Origin: Oryzias latipes
Lineage: Eukaryota; Chordata; Actinopteri; Beloniformes; Adrianichthyidae
Direction: 5' to 3'
Length of the DNA stretch: 64,000 nt
Assembly (NCBI RefSeq): GCF_002234675.1
Contig: NC_019869.2
Span: 15,795,015-15,859,014 of the forward strand
The notes below the pieces were generated by a model. It searched no databases and was not told where the DNA came from. It worked only from the letters and a program-made list of their open reading frames with translations. Of the stretch, positions 20,001-30,281 are shown in pieces (position 1 is the stretch's first letter; each line of letters opens with the position of its first letter). Both the position numbers and the translations under genes were made by a program.

Positions 20001-22188
20001 GCGAGAATGCCTCCTTCCTTTAAGTAGTTATTTTTTGTTACCGCAAAGTAGTTTAGTTTAGCCATTATTGAATTCTATGACATTTTATTAAAACTAGTCA
20101 GAACCAAAGAAGAATTCTCCACAACGAGCTGAAAGATTAAGAGCTGAATTAGCCAAAGGCATGGCGGATTTAAAATGAGCCAAAATAAGTCAAGTGAGAT
20201 CTCAAAGAATTGAATCATGCGAAGCTGCTGCGATGAAACTCCAGGGCATATCTGCGCTCGGAGCGCGTTCCCCCTCGGAGGCAACAGATCATGACGCAGC
20301 GCATCTCTACCTCTAAAACAGCAGCTCTGCTCTGTCTGTGTGGTCAAGATTTCAACTCCTTACGTTTAAAATAATTTAAATTTAAAAGGTTTGCTTTAGT
20401 TCTTATTTCTGACTGTTTAAAAAAACGAGGAAATAGCGGCTTTCCTCCCTTCGGGATGTCAAGTTTCGTCTTGCAGAGCGGAAAAGAAAAAAATTGATCA
20501 TTATTTCAAAGAGACTTTCCGCTTTAGCTCTCCATTCTTTCTGCTGAGGTTCTCCAGACTCTGTCCGATACTGATCAAACTGGGGCCGTACACGTAGTTG
20601 TACCGAACCGTTTTGGTACGGCAATTTCAGACAGTTCGGTTCACTTTTGTTATGTTTTAATTATGCTGATTTTCGAAAGGTGTTCATCAAACGTATCAAT
20701 GTCACAAAAGAAAAACGAAATGCTGGAACAGATTTTTCAACGATGTAAAATAGATTTTCATTACATTTCTTACACAGCCGCAATTCAAAAGAATTAACTG
20801 CATTTCAATGAGTCACAAAACCAACATCTTGAAGTAAGCTGACTGTACAAAATATCACTGGAAGAATTATTTAGCATTACTTATATTTGGATAAATAAAA
20901 TAAAAAGGTAAAAACATATAGTTTTCGTTGTTGTTGTAAAACTGTAGATGGAGATTGAATACGAACAACTTGGAAATGTGAATTTTTTTCAATAAAAATT
21001 AATAGATATGTTTTTTGTAATTCATTCATTCATTCCTTAGTTTTCTTCCGTTTAGTCCCTTTTGCTGTCACGGGGCTGCCGGAGCCTATCCCGGCTACTT
21101 GTGGGCGAAGGCAGGGGACACCGTGGACAGGACTAATTAATGACTAAGGACTAATTCTTTTATTAATAGAAATATATTCAAAATGAAATACCCTGAGGGT
21201 CATCCACACATAAATAAAACACACACAAACACGCATCAACATTTTAACAGTTTGACAGTCAAAAATACTAAACGCATTTTGAAAAAAGTCCTAACTCACC
21301 TCCTGTGAGGTTAAAGCGCGGTTTGATCATTGCGACTTTACGTTTGAAGACCTGTTCATTAACAAAGGAGCTCTGCGTGCGCCTCTCCCAGAAGTCCGGA
21401 TCTTCAGTTTGGACCATCCAGCTCTGCCTGGGAAGCTCCCTTCTGATGTTGCTGTCATAGTAGGAGAACGGCTGTCCATCCACCAAGACCACCGTCACAA
21501 ACCCGGGAAATCCTGGGATTCCTGATGATGCTGAGTGCAGGTAGCGCAGGGAATGCGTGACTAGTGTGGGAAGAAAAAAACAACCACTTTGAGTAGCTTT
21601 GAACGCTCATCAAAGTCCCCCTGAGGGGAAACAACGTGGTTGCGCAACTGCGAATATTTTCAGGATTTGATAAACGTTGAACTAAAAAATATATATACAA
21701 AAATCAAAAGTTACGTTTATTTCTTAAGCAGAAATCAAATATGAAGTCCATCAAAACATCAAAAAACGTTTTATAGCCTACTTATATTTCGATAAGCCAT
21801 GATGGATGATCTAAAAGTTGACTGCGGCACAAAAAAAACTGTGACTTTAAAACAGATCAAAGACTAAATAGCGTTTCAAAAACGAAAATTTCTTTTAAAT
21901 AAATTAGGGAAAAGAATCAATTTTCTTTAACAGTTTTACCTTTTTTTAATGATTCTATTTAATTTGACCCCTTTCTCATAGATTTTTTGTTTATTTACGA
22001 TTGCTTTATTTAGTTTAAGAAATTAGCTTTACAGTTCATTTTAAAGTGTATTTTAATGGGCGATTAAGCAACAAATTCCCCGTTTTCACTGTTAAATTGG
22101 ATTTAAAAAACAAACAACAGAGTAACTTACCAGCCGCTGCGCTGTAAAGTCCGAGGAAAATGACGCTCAGAACCCCCAAAATCTTCAT
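9983..22188 (-). CDS. MHC class I heavy chain (divergent U-type), six exons, 340 aa
   Basis: Exons on the minus strand are 22131-22188 (signal peptide), 21300-21560 (alpha1), 12053-12319 (alpha2), 11432-11731 (alpha3), 10321-10416 (membrane segment) and 9983-10023 (tail). All are joined in phase 1 by GT-AG introns. The product is a membrane glycoprotein that would present peptide at the cell surface with beta2-microglobulin. The signal peptide is MKILGVLSVIFLGLYSAAA and the mature chain starts VTHSLRY. Alpha1 ends with the NLT glycosylation site. Alpha2 has its cysteine pair (YGCEW and QGCPD). Alpha3 has the Ig-fold cysteines (VRCHATGFYP and YECVFQF). The membrane segment EVMVSAVIAILIFAAVIADW is followed by KRRK. 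Of the usual peptide-end anchors Y7 and the two alpha2 tyrosines remain, but Tyr59 is Phe, Trp167 is Gln and the T-K-W block is not recognisable. It may therefore be a divergent lineage or non-classical. Intron 2 is about 9 kb. Confidence 0.88.
10321..10416 (-). other. Class I transmembrane exon
   Basis: This 96-bp exon encodes PSRYEV, a hydrophobic run of about 22 residues and the basic stop-transfer YKRRK. An Asp sits unusually inside the distal part of the hydrophobic run (VIADWLIL). The acceptor (CTGACAG) and donor (GTAAGACAC) are both good. The donor leaves a single G, which sets the frame of the last exon. Confidence 0.8.
10537..10769 (-). repeat. SINE-like interspersed repeat
   Basis: The segment reads as the reverse complement of a fish tRNA-like short repeat. 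It has a CTTTACAGTCACATTCA region, then GTCTTGCCCAAGGACGCTTCGACA, and closes with GGATCGAACCCACAG and CCACAGCCGCCC. Related tails recur near 28078-28190, 50018-50219 and 60045-60130. It is non-coding and lies in class I intron 4. Confidence 0.5.
10937..11272 (+). repeat. tRNA-derived SINE
   Basis: The head has a pol III A-box-like AGTGGCTCAGGTGG and a B-box-like GGATCAATCCCC. The body contains CCTTGGGCAAAACACCTCACCCTCC, here cited as two adjoining parts, and the tail has CACTTTGAGCGTCTGGAAA and ATAAATCCAATATGTTATTATT. This is a common teleost SINE plan. It sits in class I intron 4 opposite to the gene. Confidence 0.7.
12674..12716. repeat. Poly-C plus CA microsatellite
   Basis: A run of about ten C residues is followed by alternating CA units inside class I intron 2. 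Confidence 0.9.
13884..15610. mobile_element. TIR transposon copy 1, 1.73 kb, 6-bp TSD CCGTTA
   Basis: The left end TATGAGGTTCCATTTGTGCC is the exact reverse complement of the right end at 15591-15610. The element is flanked by a perfect CCGTTA duplication (13878-13883 and 15611-15616). The left subterminal region has three tandem units of about 58 bp from 14188, each containing CCTTAGCAACCGTTGCTAG. The right subterminal region holds inverted versions plus short AGCTAACGACAGT repeats. No transposase ORF is visible, so it is non-autonomous. A 6-bp TSD and a TAT terminus recall the IS3EU group, but that is from memory and unconfirmed. Confidence 0.85.
15639..19205. mobile_element. TIR transposon copy 2, 6-bp TSD TCATAA, interrupted by a retroelement
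   Basis: This copy has the same termini as copy 1 and is flanked by a perfect TCATAA duplication (15633-15638 and 19206-19211). Its left side is almost identical to copy 1 but has four ~58-bp units instead of three. Between 16999 and 18773 it is split by a poly-A retroelement. Without that insertion it would be about 1.8 kb. Only 28 bp separate its left end from the right end of copy 1. Confidence 0.85.
16999..18773 (-). mobile_element. GC-rich poly-A retroelement copy A, nested
   Basis: A long T-run near the left end is the poly-A tail of a minus-strand insertion. A perfect 15-bp duplication CCCCCCACCCTTTCT flanks it at 16984-16998 and 18774-18788. The body matches the element at 31934-33788 in inverse orientation but starts about 130 bp further in, so it is 5'-truncated. 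It has no reverse transcriptase motif. The long ORFs across it on both strands are GC-rich, low-complexity readings (Pro/Arg/Gly) and not real genes. It is probably a 5'-truncated LINE 3' region or a non-autonomous retroelement. Confidence 0.8.
19212..19423 (-). pseudogene. Unidentified coding fragment interrupted by transposon copy 2
   Basis: The minus strand reads about 70 residues, starting METAKREYYKYQDVN and ending KPKTLAGLRYY, immediately before the TCATAA duplication of copy 2. Removing both transposon copies lets the frame continue about five codons (DSDATP) to a stop. The composition looks protein-like (charged helices) rather than random. I do not recognise the family, and it could be an old transposon or gene remnant. 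Confidence 0.3.
19470..20075 (+). mobile_element. CR1/L2-type LINE 3' fragment
   Basis: The plus strand reads NAAVRLLSATSRRDHITPVL and then SLHWLPVDSRIKFKILLLTY, the conserved C-terminal RT tail, followed by a decayed stretch. The 3' UTR motifs (AATTCTTCTCTAAGAGTTCTGG and a CTGTCTGTCCTGG tract) recur at 56600-56700 and, inverted, at 29640-29700. It lies inside class I intron 2 and is 5'-truncated. Confidence 0.7.
20100..21299. other. Distal part of class I intron 2, mostly unassigned
   Basis: I see no coding signal here. Near 21008-21125 there is a reverse-orientation tail of the fish SINE that ends in ATGGATGG-type repeats (CATTCATTCATTCC, then CACGGGGCTGCCGGAGCC). The same tail appears near 34415-34490 and 46978-47085. 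Confidence 0.45.
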
Positions 22189-22432
22189 TTTTTTTTAACT
22201 CCGTGGCGTTAATTGTTCCTGGATTGTTAGCGCAAAACACACAGAGGTTAAAAAAAAATCAAACCTTTTTAAAATCACTAAAACCCTACCCCGAAAAGAA
22301 CAGTCTTTCTTTGGGGTTTGTCTCTGACGAATCCGGTGTCTGTGCGCTCACTTACACCTGTGCCCGCGCTCCATCAGTATCTCCTGTGCACGCGATCAAC
22401 TCACGCGCTCAAACCGCACGCGCTTTCACCAG

Positions 22433-22484
22433 GAAATAATGAAACAAAACCTGAAAAGTCTGACAAGGCTGAGTCTGATTGGCT
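22433..22484 (-). promoter_or_regulatory. Putative class I promoter elements: ISRE-like and inverted CCAAT
   Basis: About 245-295 bp upstream of the class I ATG lie an imperfect interferon-response-like tract, GAAATAATGAAACAAAAC (22433-22450, plus-strand reading), and a Y-box-like CTGATTGGCT (22475-22484). The ISRE has one mismatch from GAAANNGAAA. The positions fit a class I upstream module, but no X box is recognisable. Confidence 0.35.
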
Positions 22485-22539
22485 GATCCTCCCCAATGAC
22501 ACCTCGGTCTCCGCAGTGAAAACGGTCCCACATGGTTTT

Positions 22540-22605
22540 GAATAGAATAGAATGCCTTTATTGTCACTGTGCACATGTACAATTTGCATCATACGCGTAT
22601 ATGAA
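22540..22605. repeat. Short LINE/SINE-tail-like repeat
   Basis: The tract GAATAGAATAGAATGCCTTTATTGTCACTG, described here in two overlapping parts, is a commonly dispersed teleost repeat tail. The following 22620-23549 shows no feature. Confidence 0.4.
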
Positions 22606-23549
22606 ATGAAATGGGGGCGCAGGTCAGATCACAGCGAGACCCAAACCCGTCGCCTTAACAGGTGAGTAACGGTTTGACAGGCTAAAGAAAACATATTTTA
22701 TTGGAGGATTAATAAAAAAAAATGTTTAATGTAATTTGAAGTGATCTTCGCAGCAGTCTGTCTATAATTATTATTAAGAATTAACCACAAACATTTACCG
22801 GCAAAACAAGTAAATGTCTTTAAGTTTGTCTTTCTTTTTTTGTTGTGTTTTAAAAAAAAACATCAATATAAGCTGACATTTTTTTTTAGTATTTACAAAA
22901 TTATATCAGAAACGTTAATTATTGAATGTTTTATTGTTTTTCTTTAATAAGTAAGGGAAAGAAGCATTAAAAAATAATAATAATAATAAAAGTTCTTCTG
23001 AAAAATTACTTGCTGGTGGTGTTGCATATTAGTCTTTTGTTGGCTTAAATGTCCCAACAGTCCAAAAATGTCTACTGATTTTGGTTCTGAATGCTCTCCA
23101 GCCACCTGTCCAGTGTGGTGTTCTGATCAATGCGATAGTGTTGCCTAGAATGGATTTCAATCAGGAAGAAACTAGTAAAACAGATAGAAAACAATAATTC
23201 ATGCATGTAAAGTTTTGATAGTATAAAAAACTCCAGGTGGTGGAAAGAGTCATGTTGAAAAGTAATTTGCATTGCAGCTATTTGTGCACCAGTCTTTTCT
23301 TCAGCACCCATCATATAGTCTGAACAAATATTTTCGGCAAACAGCTCCGTCAGGCAGTGTGTCAACGGTGAAGCACAGGAAAGAGGATCAAAATGAATTT
23401 GTTTGTGAGAAGGTTTTAGCTAAATGATCAGCTGCATGAGTTGCTCACCACTGTTAATGTTTGATTTATGGTTTGTAATCTCCAATGTAATGTCCCAATG
23501 GTTCCAATAATGGAGTTCTCTCATCTTTATTCCTTACAGGATCAGTATA

Positions 23550-23922
23550 GCTGCGTTTACATGGATAAACGTAATCTGAAAGAACGCCTGATCGGAAGGA
23601 AAATGCGTCATGTAAACATGCCGTTTGGAAAATACTGCCCCGATCAGACTCATTCTGATCAAAATTTCTTTCCGATCCAGATATGTGGGTTATGCCGATT
23701 GTTGATCTGATCGTTGTTCATGTTGTGGCAGCTTGTTTACAGCCGGACTCATTTCTTCTTCCGGTATTTTAAAGAGAACTGCGCATGTGATTTATTCCGA
23801 CCGAAAGTGTGGCCCATGTAAACGTTCGTTTTAATCGGAAAAGGTCTTTCTGGGCCCATGTACGGTTGAATTCTAATCCGACCATTGATCCGATCAAGAT
23901 GTTTTGCACATGTAACTGCGGC
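23550..23922. mobile_element. TA-flanked MITE, short copy
   Basis: The left end GCTGCGTTTACATGG and right end CATGTAACTGCGGC are imperfect inverted repeats, each bordered by a TA dinucleotide. Internal motifs AACGCCTGATCGGAAGG and ATGCGTCATGTAAACATGCCG are shared with the longer copy at 24922-26054. TA flanks fit a Tc1/mariner-type MITE, although the flanks alone are weak evidence. Confidence 0.65.
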
Positions 23923-23924
23923 TA

Positions 23925-24921
23925 TTGATTCAAAAAGGCAAACTAGTTCAAAAAATCATGTCCTGTATCAGATGTTTTGGGGTGAAATATTATATTGCAA
24001 CAATATAGAAATGTGTACTTAACACACAACAGAATAAACAGAAAGCATAAGCTTTGTTTGTGATGTTTTTGATCATGTATGCAACAAAACACAACAAAAG
24101 AACAATCTCTTTAAGCTTCCATGATTAGGAGAGGATCTGGCTGTCAGTGTTTACTACTGTCTTTGTTTTCTTATTTTGACAACTGGGAGAAAACCAATCA
24201 TAACAACACAGATGTTATCATTTCAACAAGATCATTTCGTTATTAAACTTTTTAAAAGTTCTTAAATTGTCACTAAAAAAGTCAAGAAAACCTTTTCCAA
24301 AAAAATAAATAAATACTTTTATGCATTTAAAACTGAAAATGGGTCGATCAAATCCGAAGGACAATTCCCCTTTCACAGCAGGATAGTTAGAAATGCAGTG
24401 TCAACATGTTATGCGCACAGACTTATTTGAAGTGACTCTGTGAAGTATACACTGTTAAATTTATTCAAAAAGTCTTTCACAACTTTACTGTATGTCTACT
24501 CTGAAAGTAGTTTTCTGTTCAACACAAAAATAAAAATTTTCCTAAAACTAGACCTCTACTTATGCATGTCTCAACGCATTGAGGTGGAAAGAGAAACAAG
24601 TACAGAACTCGCATCATAAAAACATGTAATAAAAATACAGCAATCCAGATTGTTGAGTAAAAGGGTGAGGTAAAACCGAGCAGAAGATGATGGGAAAGCT
24701 TAGTGTTCAGGACAGGAATGCAGAAGGATGCTGGTGAACTTTGCTAAAAAGATGGAAATGGCAATAGTGAACACACTTTTCCAGAAAAGAGTGGAGCATA
24801 GAGTAACATAGTAGAGTGGAGGGAGGATCACACAAGATGATTGTAATCCAACATTGTAATATGATAGAGATTAGAGACTCCATATAGTGGGAAAAGTGTA
24901 GCCAGCCAGCAGAAGACAGTA
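23925..24921. other. Non-coding spacer
   Basis: This AT-rich stretch between two related MITEs has no ORF, RNA gene or repeat that I can support. Confidence 0.5.
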
Positions 24922-26054
24922 GCCGCGTTTACATGGGCAAAAGTAATCGGAAAGAATGCCTGATCGGAAGAAAAATGCGTCATGTAAACATGCCGTTCGG
25001 AATATTCTGCCCGATCAGACTCGTTCGGATCAGAATTTTTTTTCCGATCAACATAGGTGGGTTACGCCTATTGTTTATCCGATCGTGTTGCATGTAAACG
25101 GTTCATTCCGATCGTGTGTCACTACTGCTCTGGTTTACGTCATGCATAGATGGTGCGGTGCTCCAGAGAAAGCTTTGGAGCACATCGTGGACTGACCGGC
25201 TGCTCTGTGGACGCCTCTGTGCTCCGCCCTCGCCCCGCGGGCTCCTTGTGTCTCCCTTCCCATCTTCTACGACACCCCAAGAGGGGGTTGCCGGGGAGGA
25301 GCGCTTCGTGCTCCCTGACTTCCAGACCCTGCGCGGTCTCTGAGCAGAGCAGACGGACATAAAGTTTTGTGTTTGAGGGTAGGGGAGGATGCTTTGTTAC
25401 TAATGGGAAGCTTCGGACTGCCACCTGTCCCACAGCTCTATGTGAACAAGCAGCCAAATTCAGGAGAACCATGTCTCCAGCTTTGGGGCGGTGTGTTAGC
25501 TTTTCAAAGCAGAATTCAGTCGTTAGAAACTGTTCAAACAATCACGTGGATTAGTGTTTCCAGTTGTGTCCTGACAAAATAAAGGCTGATGTGATTCCCA
25601 CATACTTACATGCAGCCAAGATTCAGATTGTGGCATTTCCCGCATCGATTTATGCTCATCCAGGCTAAATGTTGTTAGCCTTCACCTAACCGTTCTTCCG
25701 GCTTCATTCTGCCACAAAAAAGCACTGACCACACAGATTAAAAATTAAATGATGAGCGAACAGGCGCTTCATAATAACTATAACAATAATAATAGCAAAT
25801 TTAGAAGATCATCTCGTATATTACTGAACTGCTACATATGTATGTGGCAGCTCGGCTTGTTTACATCGAGATTCGTTTCCTCTTTCGGTATTTTAAACAG
25901 AACTGCGCATGTGCGACTGATTTATTTCCACCGAAAGTGCTGCGGATGTAAACGTTTGTTCTAATCCGAAAAAGTTTTTCTGGGCCCATGTACACGGTTG
26001 AATTCTAATCCGACCATTGATCCGATCAAGATATTTTGCCCATGTAACCACGGA
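24922..26054. mobile_element. TA-flanked MITE, long copy (1.13 kb)
   Basis: The left end GCCGCGTTTACATGGGC and right end GCCCATGTAACCACGGA form imperfect TIRs bordered by TA. Near the left end, AGAATGCCTGATCGGAAG and ATGCGTCATGTAAACATGCCG match the 23550 copy. The middle (about 25140-25560) is GC-rich and gives short overlapping ORFs on both strands that look like non-coding artefacts. A fragment of the same interior recurs at 27240-27720. Confidence 0.65.
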
Positions 26055-26295
26055 TAATGACTCTGATGATGACTGGTGGTGAGGAAGATGACAAGGACAG
26101 ACCAGAGGACTGTTTTGGAAGCATAAAAGGAAGAGTGTTATGTGGCTTTCACAGTGGAGTTGAAACAAAGATGAGGAGATAAGAGGTCCTTACAGGTAAC
26201 TGGAGAGCTACAACAGAATGATCAGGGAAAATGGGAGGAAGGTGTGATCTGAAATGAGGAGAAGAGATTTGGAGGTGGAATGAAGAAGTTCAGGA

Positions 26296-26762
26296 GTGGG
26301 ACAAATAAGTATTTAGTCAGCCACCAATTGTGCAAGTTCTCCTACTTAAAAAGATGAGAGAGGCCTATAAAGGGAGTTGAAAGTCCGTGTTGGCCAGCGA
26401 TAGCCCCAAAACATCACTGCTCTAGAAGAGATCTGCATGGAGGAATGGGCCAAAATACTAGCAACAGTTTGTAAAAACCTTGTGAAGACTTGCAGAAAAC
26501 GTTTGACTGCTGTAAATGCCAAGCAAGGGTATATAACAAAGTATTGAGTTGAAGTTTTCTTATTAACGAAATACTTATTTTCCACCATAATTTAAAATTA
26601 AAGTCTTTAAAAATCAGACAATGTGATTTTCTGGATTTGTTTTTTATTTTGTCTATCATGTTTGAGGTATACCTATGACGAAAGTGACATGCCTCTCTCA
26701 TCTTTTTAAGTGGGAGAACTTGCACAATTGGTGGCTGACTAAATACTTTTGTGCCCCACTGT
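26296..26762. mobile_element. Tc1-like short element with long TIRs
   Basis: The left arm contains AAGTATTTAGTCAGCCACCA and ATTGTGCAAGTTCTCC. The right arm at about 26680-26760 has the inverse, GGAGAACTTGCACAAT followed by TGGTGGCTGACTAAATACTT. The interior is about 320 bp with no transposase. The ends match a very common fish Tc1-like family. Confidence 0.7.
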
Positions 26763-27124
26763 ACATTACAGTAAGAGATAAACATTTACCAAGAAAAAAT
26801 GAGACACTGAGAGGACAGAAGACATCAGACAAGGGTACAAAGAAATCTTTGGGGACTTGTATGGCAGGCTGAACACAAAGAAGGGAATAAGTAGATGTGT
26901 ACAGATGAGACAGATAAATGGAGAATCGGGGAAGGATGTGCTGCAGGTAAGGTAGATCAAGGACAGGGAAGAACTGTGTTGCCAGGTTCCACCAGTGTGA
27001 TGGGAAGATGGAAAGGGAATTTTAAAGATCTGATGCATGAGAGAAATGTAAGAGAGTTCATAGAAGAGGTGCCAGTTGTAGGGCACAAAAATAGAAATTA
27101 TGAATAAAGCAAACTATTTTAAAA

Positions 27125-27720
27125 ATACTTGTTTAGGTCCTCCTTCGGACGGTTCGTCGAAATTTTCCCCGGACTAGCTCTGTTTTCAGACTGGCAGCCA
27201 AAGCCCTGCAATCCGAAACTCCTGATCGCAGAAGGTGGAAGTGCTGCTAACAGAATAAAGGCTGATGTTATTCCAACATATTTACATCGAAGATGCTTAT
27301 TGCTGCATTTTGGAATTTGGAGTTCCTCCAAGGTTAATGTTTTTAACACGTATTAGCCTAATGTTAACCCTTCTTCCAGGTCCTTGCAGCCAAGAAAAAA
27401 GCACTGACAGCATGGATTTAAAAAAAATATGCGCGAACAGGCCCTTAACCCTTGTGCTATCTTAGATGACCCCACCCTTACATTGACGTGTTATTCCTAC
27501 CATGACAAAGGTGGATAAAGGTGGAAAGATTTCATGTAATCCATGGACACCAGTGAAGATCACAAATCATTGAAGAAAAAAGGTTTAGCGCACTGTCTAG
27601 TGGGTCTAGATGACCCAACTCCCAATGTTAAAGTGCCTAGAATAGAACAAGGGTCAATAATAATCATAACAGTAATAAAAGCACATTCAGAAGATCGTCT
27701 CCTGCAGCTGATTTTGCTGT
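27125..27720. mobile_element. Partial third copy of the 24922 MITE family, split by a piggyBac-type MITE
   Basis: The stretch from 27240 (AATAAAGGCTGATGTTATTCC) to 27444 and from 27654 (AATAATAATCATAACAGTAA) onward aligns with 25570-25820 of the long MITE. The inserted 27449-27653 element falls exactly between the two halves. Outer ends of this copy were not found. Confidence 0.55.
27449..27653. mobile_element. piggyBac-type MITE copy 1
   Basis: This is a 205-bp palindrome-ended element starting CCCTTGTGCTATCTTAG and preceded by an intact TTAA (27445-27448). The right end is AGAACAAGGG followed by TCAA, a one-base decay of TTAA. It is one of four copies in the window. Confidence 0.8.
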
Positions 27721-28077
27721 TCGTGGACAGCTACAGCCCCATGAACAGCTCTAGCAGGTTTGGCCATGCTAAACTTTTGGCGTTTGCTGGTTGGACCAAC
27801 AGGCACTGATGTTGTGGGATTGAGTTATGCTACACCTTTCACAGGTTGGATGGGAAAACGCACATGCAATCCCCTTTTTTTATTTTCGTTTTCATTATGA
27901 CATAGAATAAGTGTTTTTTAAGTAGAAAATTAAAAATGATTTTGAAGGATTGATTTTTAATTTTGTTTTTGAGTCAGTTGATGCAGTTACATTGTGAAAA
28001 GGAAAAGCATTTCAGTTCATTCATTTTAATTGTCAAATTAGACATTTCTAAATGAATTTTGCTTCCACATATTAGTG

Positions 28078-28190
28078 GTGTATACCTATATAGCGCTCTT
28101 CTACCTTTTTCGTAGGCCCAAAGCGCTTCACAGTCACAGTCCCATTCACACATTCACACACACATTCGCACACTGATGGCTACACCATCA
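28078..28190. repeat. SINE-like fragment
   Basis: It contains TATATAGCGCTCTTCTACC and AAAGCGCTTCACAGTCACAG followed by CACA-rich sequence, a dispersed fish repeat tail. The rest of 27720-29460 contains nothing that I can support. Confidence 0.5.
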
Positions 28191-29469
28191 TCCTGAAACT
28201 ATCAGACATTTCTGTCATGTACTCCATCACACTGACTTATGAGATGGAAAACAAGAAAATGACGGGAGCAGTTCAAAAGCTGGGAAAAGTCAACATTCAA
28301 AACAAATTAAACAATGCCTGTCCCCAATAGGGCAAAGCTGAATCATTCAGGGAGAACGTATCAAAACACCATGTGCTGAATGAGAAAAATTAAAAAAACA
28401 AACTCCATACAACATGTTGACCGGAACCACAAATCATGCTTTGTTTCATGCTGAAGCCTGTTTTTACCATGTCACAGGACACCTTTCAAATTAAGTTATG
28501 GTTGACTGGAGGAAATGGAGGTTGACTGGTTTCTCAAGAAACACCCACATACCAGTTTCCAAACGTTTCTGCTCATAAACCTGGGTGAGTAACTTTTGAC
28601 AACTAATTAAACAATTCAAGTCTGCAAGGCTGCACCACAGGATAGTTTCTCTAAATGCAGGCACAGTGTTTCCTCAATCATTTAGGTGTGGCAGGCTGCA
28701 ATTCTGTACAGGAATGATTAAATAATGTGTTTTTTTTATTTTTGTTATGTATTTGTTTTTGTTTTTTTTGTTTGCTTTAGATTTAGCCTTGGAAATGCAA
28801 TTAGCCACCCAAGAAGTCATTTGTAATGGTCAAATCCTTTTCTACGCTGGAGGACCTGCCATCCCTGCTGTAAAGAAATTCTAGAACAAATATTGCGGCA
28901 TTATTTACGTTTGACCAGAATATTGAATACCAGCTTTCAAACCTCCTATTTTAAAGCGACACTTATATGGTTATTAAATTTTATTGCTTCAAACTATGAA
29001 ATACGTGGGATATTGTCTTTTTTTTTCCCCGAGAACTCCAGTCCAGAGGTGTCTCTGTGCCGCTTTCTCAAAAGTTGTTTTTTTTTATCCTCAATTGCAT
29101 CAAAAAGAAAACTGATAGGTTAGCTTTGAGAAAGATCAATGTATAAAATACAATTAAAAATAAGACAAATATTAACACTGGCACTGCATAAATGTTTGTG
29201 GAACTATGACAACAAGATAAAAAATAAGATGCAACTGAAGCATCAGAAGCAACATGTTGGCAGAGAATCTTAAACTCATATGATGTGAAAAAAAAAATAA
29301 GCCGACGAACAACTAGTAGATGTCTTCTGCATAAACCAAAAGAGAAAAAGACAAGAGGATTGTGTTTACTGCTTCAGATTTCTCTTTGAGGTTTTTGTTT
29401 TGTAATTATCAGGAATAAATCATTTTTCCATTGGACAGAGAAGATCCAAAGTTAGACCCTCCTGAAGGC

Positions 29470-29935
29470 TGAAGTCTGAATTGGTTGTTAGAGTTATGTA
29501 ATTATCATGGCTAACTAATGGCTAAACTAAACTAAACAGACTAAACTAAACTGGCATTCTCCTTCGCGGTAAGGAAAAACTCCTAAAAAAACGAATTCCG
29601 GAAAAAAAGGAAGGAACCTCAGGAGTGTCCACATGAAGGAGGGAACCTCCCCCAGGACGGACAGGCGATGCACCAGAACTCTTAGAGAAGAATTAACCTA
29701 ACTAACTCTACGACTACATGTTTAAATAGTTGAGCAGATGGACTTCATCCAGATGGAGTGGGGGGTCGGCTGGGGGCACGAGACGAGCCAGAGGTGAGGA
29801 CCACACCAAAGTACAGAAGCATGGACAAGCCAACTGTAATCTGAATTCACTGCCACTACCCGGAGGGGAGTGGAAAAGAGGGATAAAACATGAATCGCAC
29901 TGCTCCCAACACATGGATGGAGAACTGAATGATAA
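29470..29935 (-). mobile_element. CR1/L2-type LINE 3' UTR fragment
   Basis: This is the inverse of the 3' region at 56330-56830. Shared motifs include TTCGCGGTAAGGAAAAACTCC, TCCCCCAGGACGGACAGGCG (inverse CTGTCTGTCCTGGGGGAGG) and AACTCTTAGAGAAGAATTAA. There is no coding part. Confidence 0.6.
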
Positions 29936-30074
29936 ATGATTAATTCATTAATGTATGTATCGGTTTCAGGGTCACGCCCTTATATTCATTCATTTCCACA
30001 ATAGTTTATATAAGGAAGAGCTTGTTATTGTGGAAACCCTTGTTTGGGCATGGAGGTTCCTGGAAGCAGTTTAC

Positions 30075-30281
30075 CCCTTGTGCTATCCTAGGCAATTTAA
30101 CCTTGGGAGTTGGGTCATCTAGACCCCACAAGACAGTGCACTGAACCTTTTTTCTTCAATGATTTGTGATTTTCACTGGTGTCCATGGATTACATGAAAT
30201 CCTTTTCACCTTTATCCACCTTTGTCATGGTGGGGAGAACACGTCAATGTAAGGGTGGGGTCATCTGAGATAGCACAAGGG
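30075..30281. mobile_element. piggyBac-type MITE copy 2 (inverse)
   Basis: This 207-bp element ends GATAGCACAAGGG and is followed by an intact TTAA (30282-30285). The left flank is TTAC. Its interior is the reverse complement of copy 1. The following 30290-31920 has no supported feature. Confidence 0.8.

Noticed and set aside
23072-23365. 97-residue minus-strand ORF
   Set aside because: No recognisable motif, no splice context and AT-rich chance composition. Noted only because the C-terminal part (RIDQNTTLDRWLESIQ) looks protein-like.
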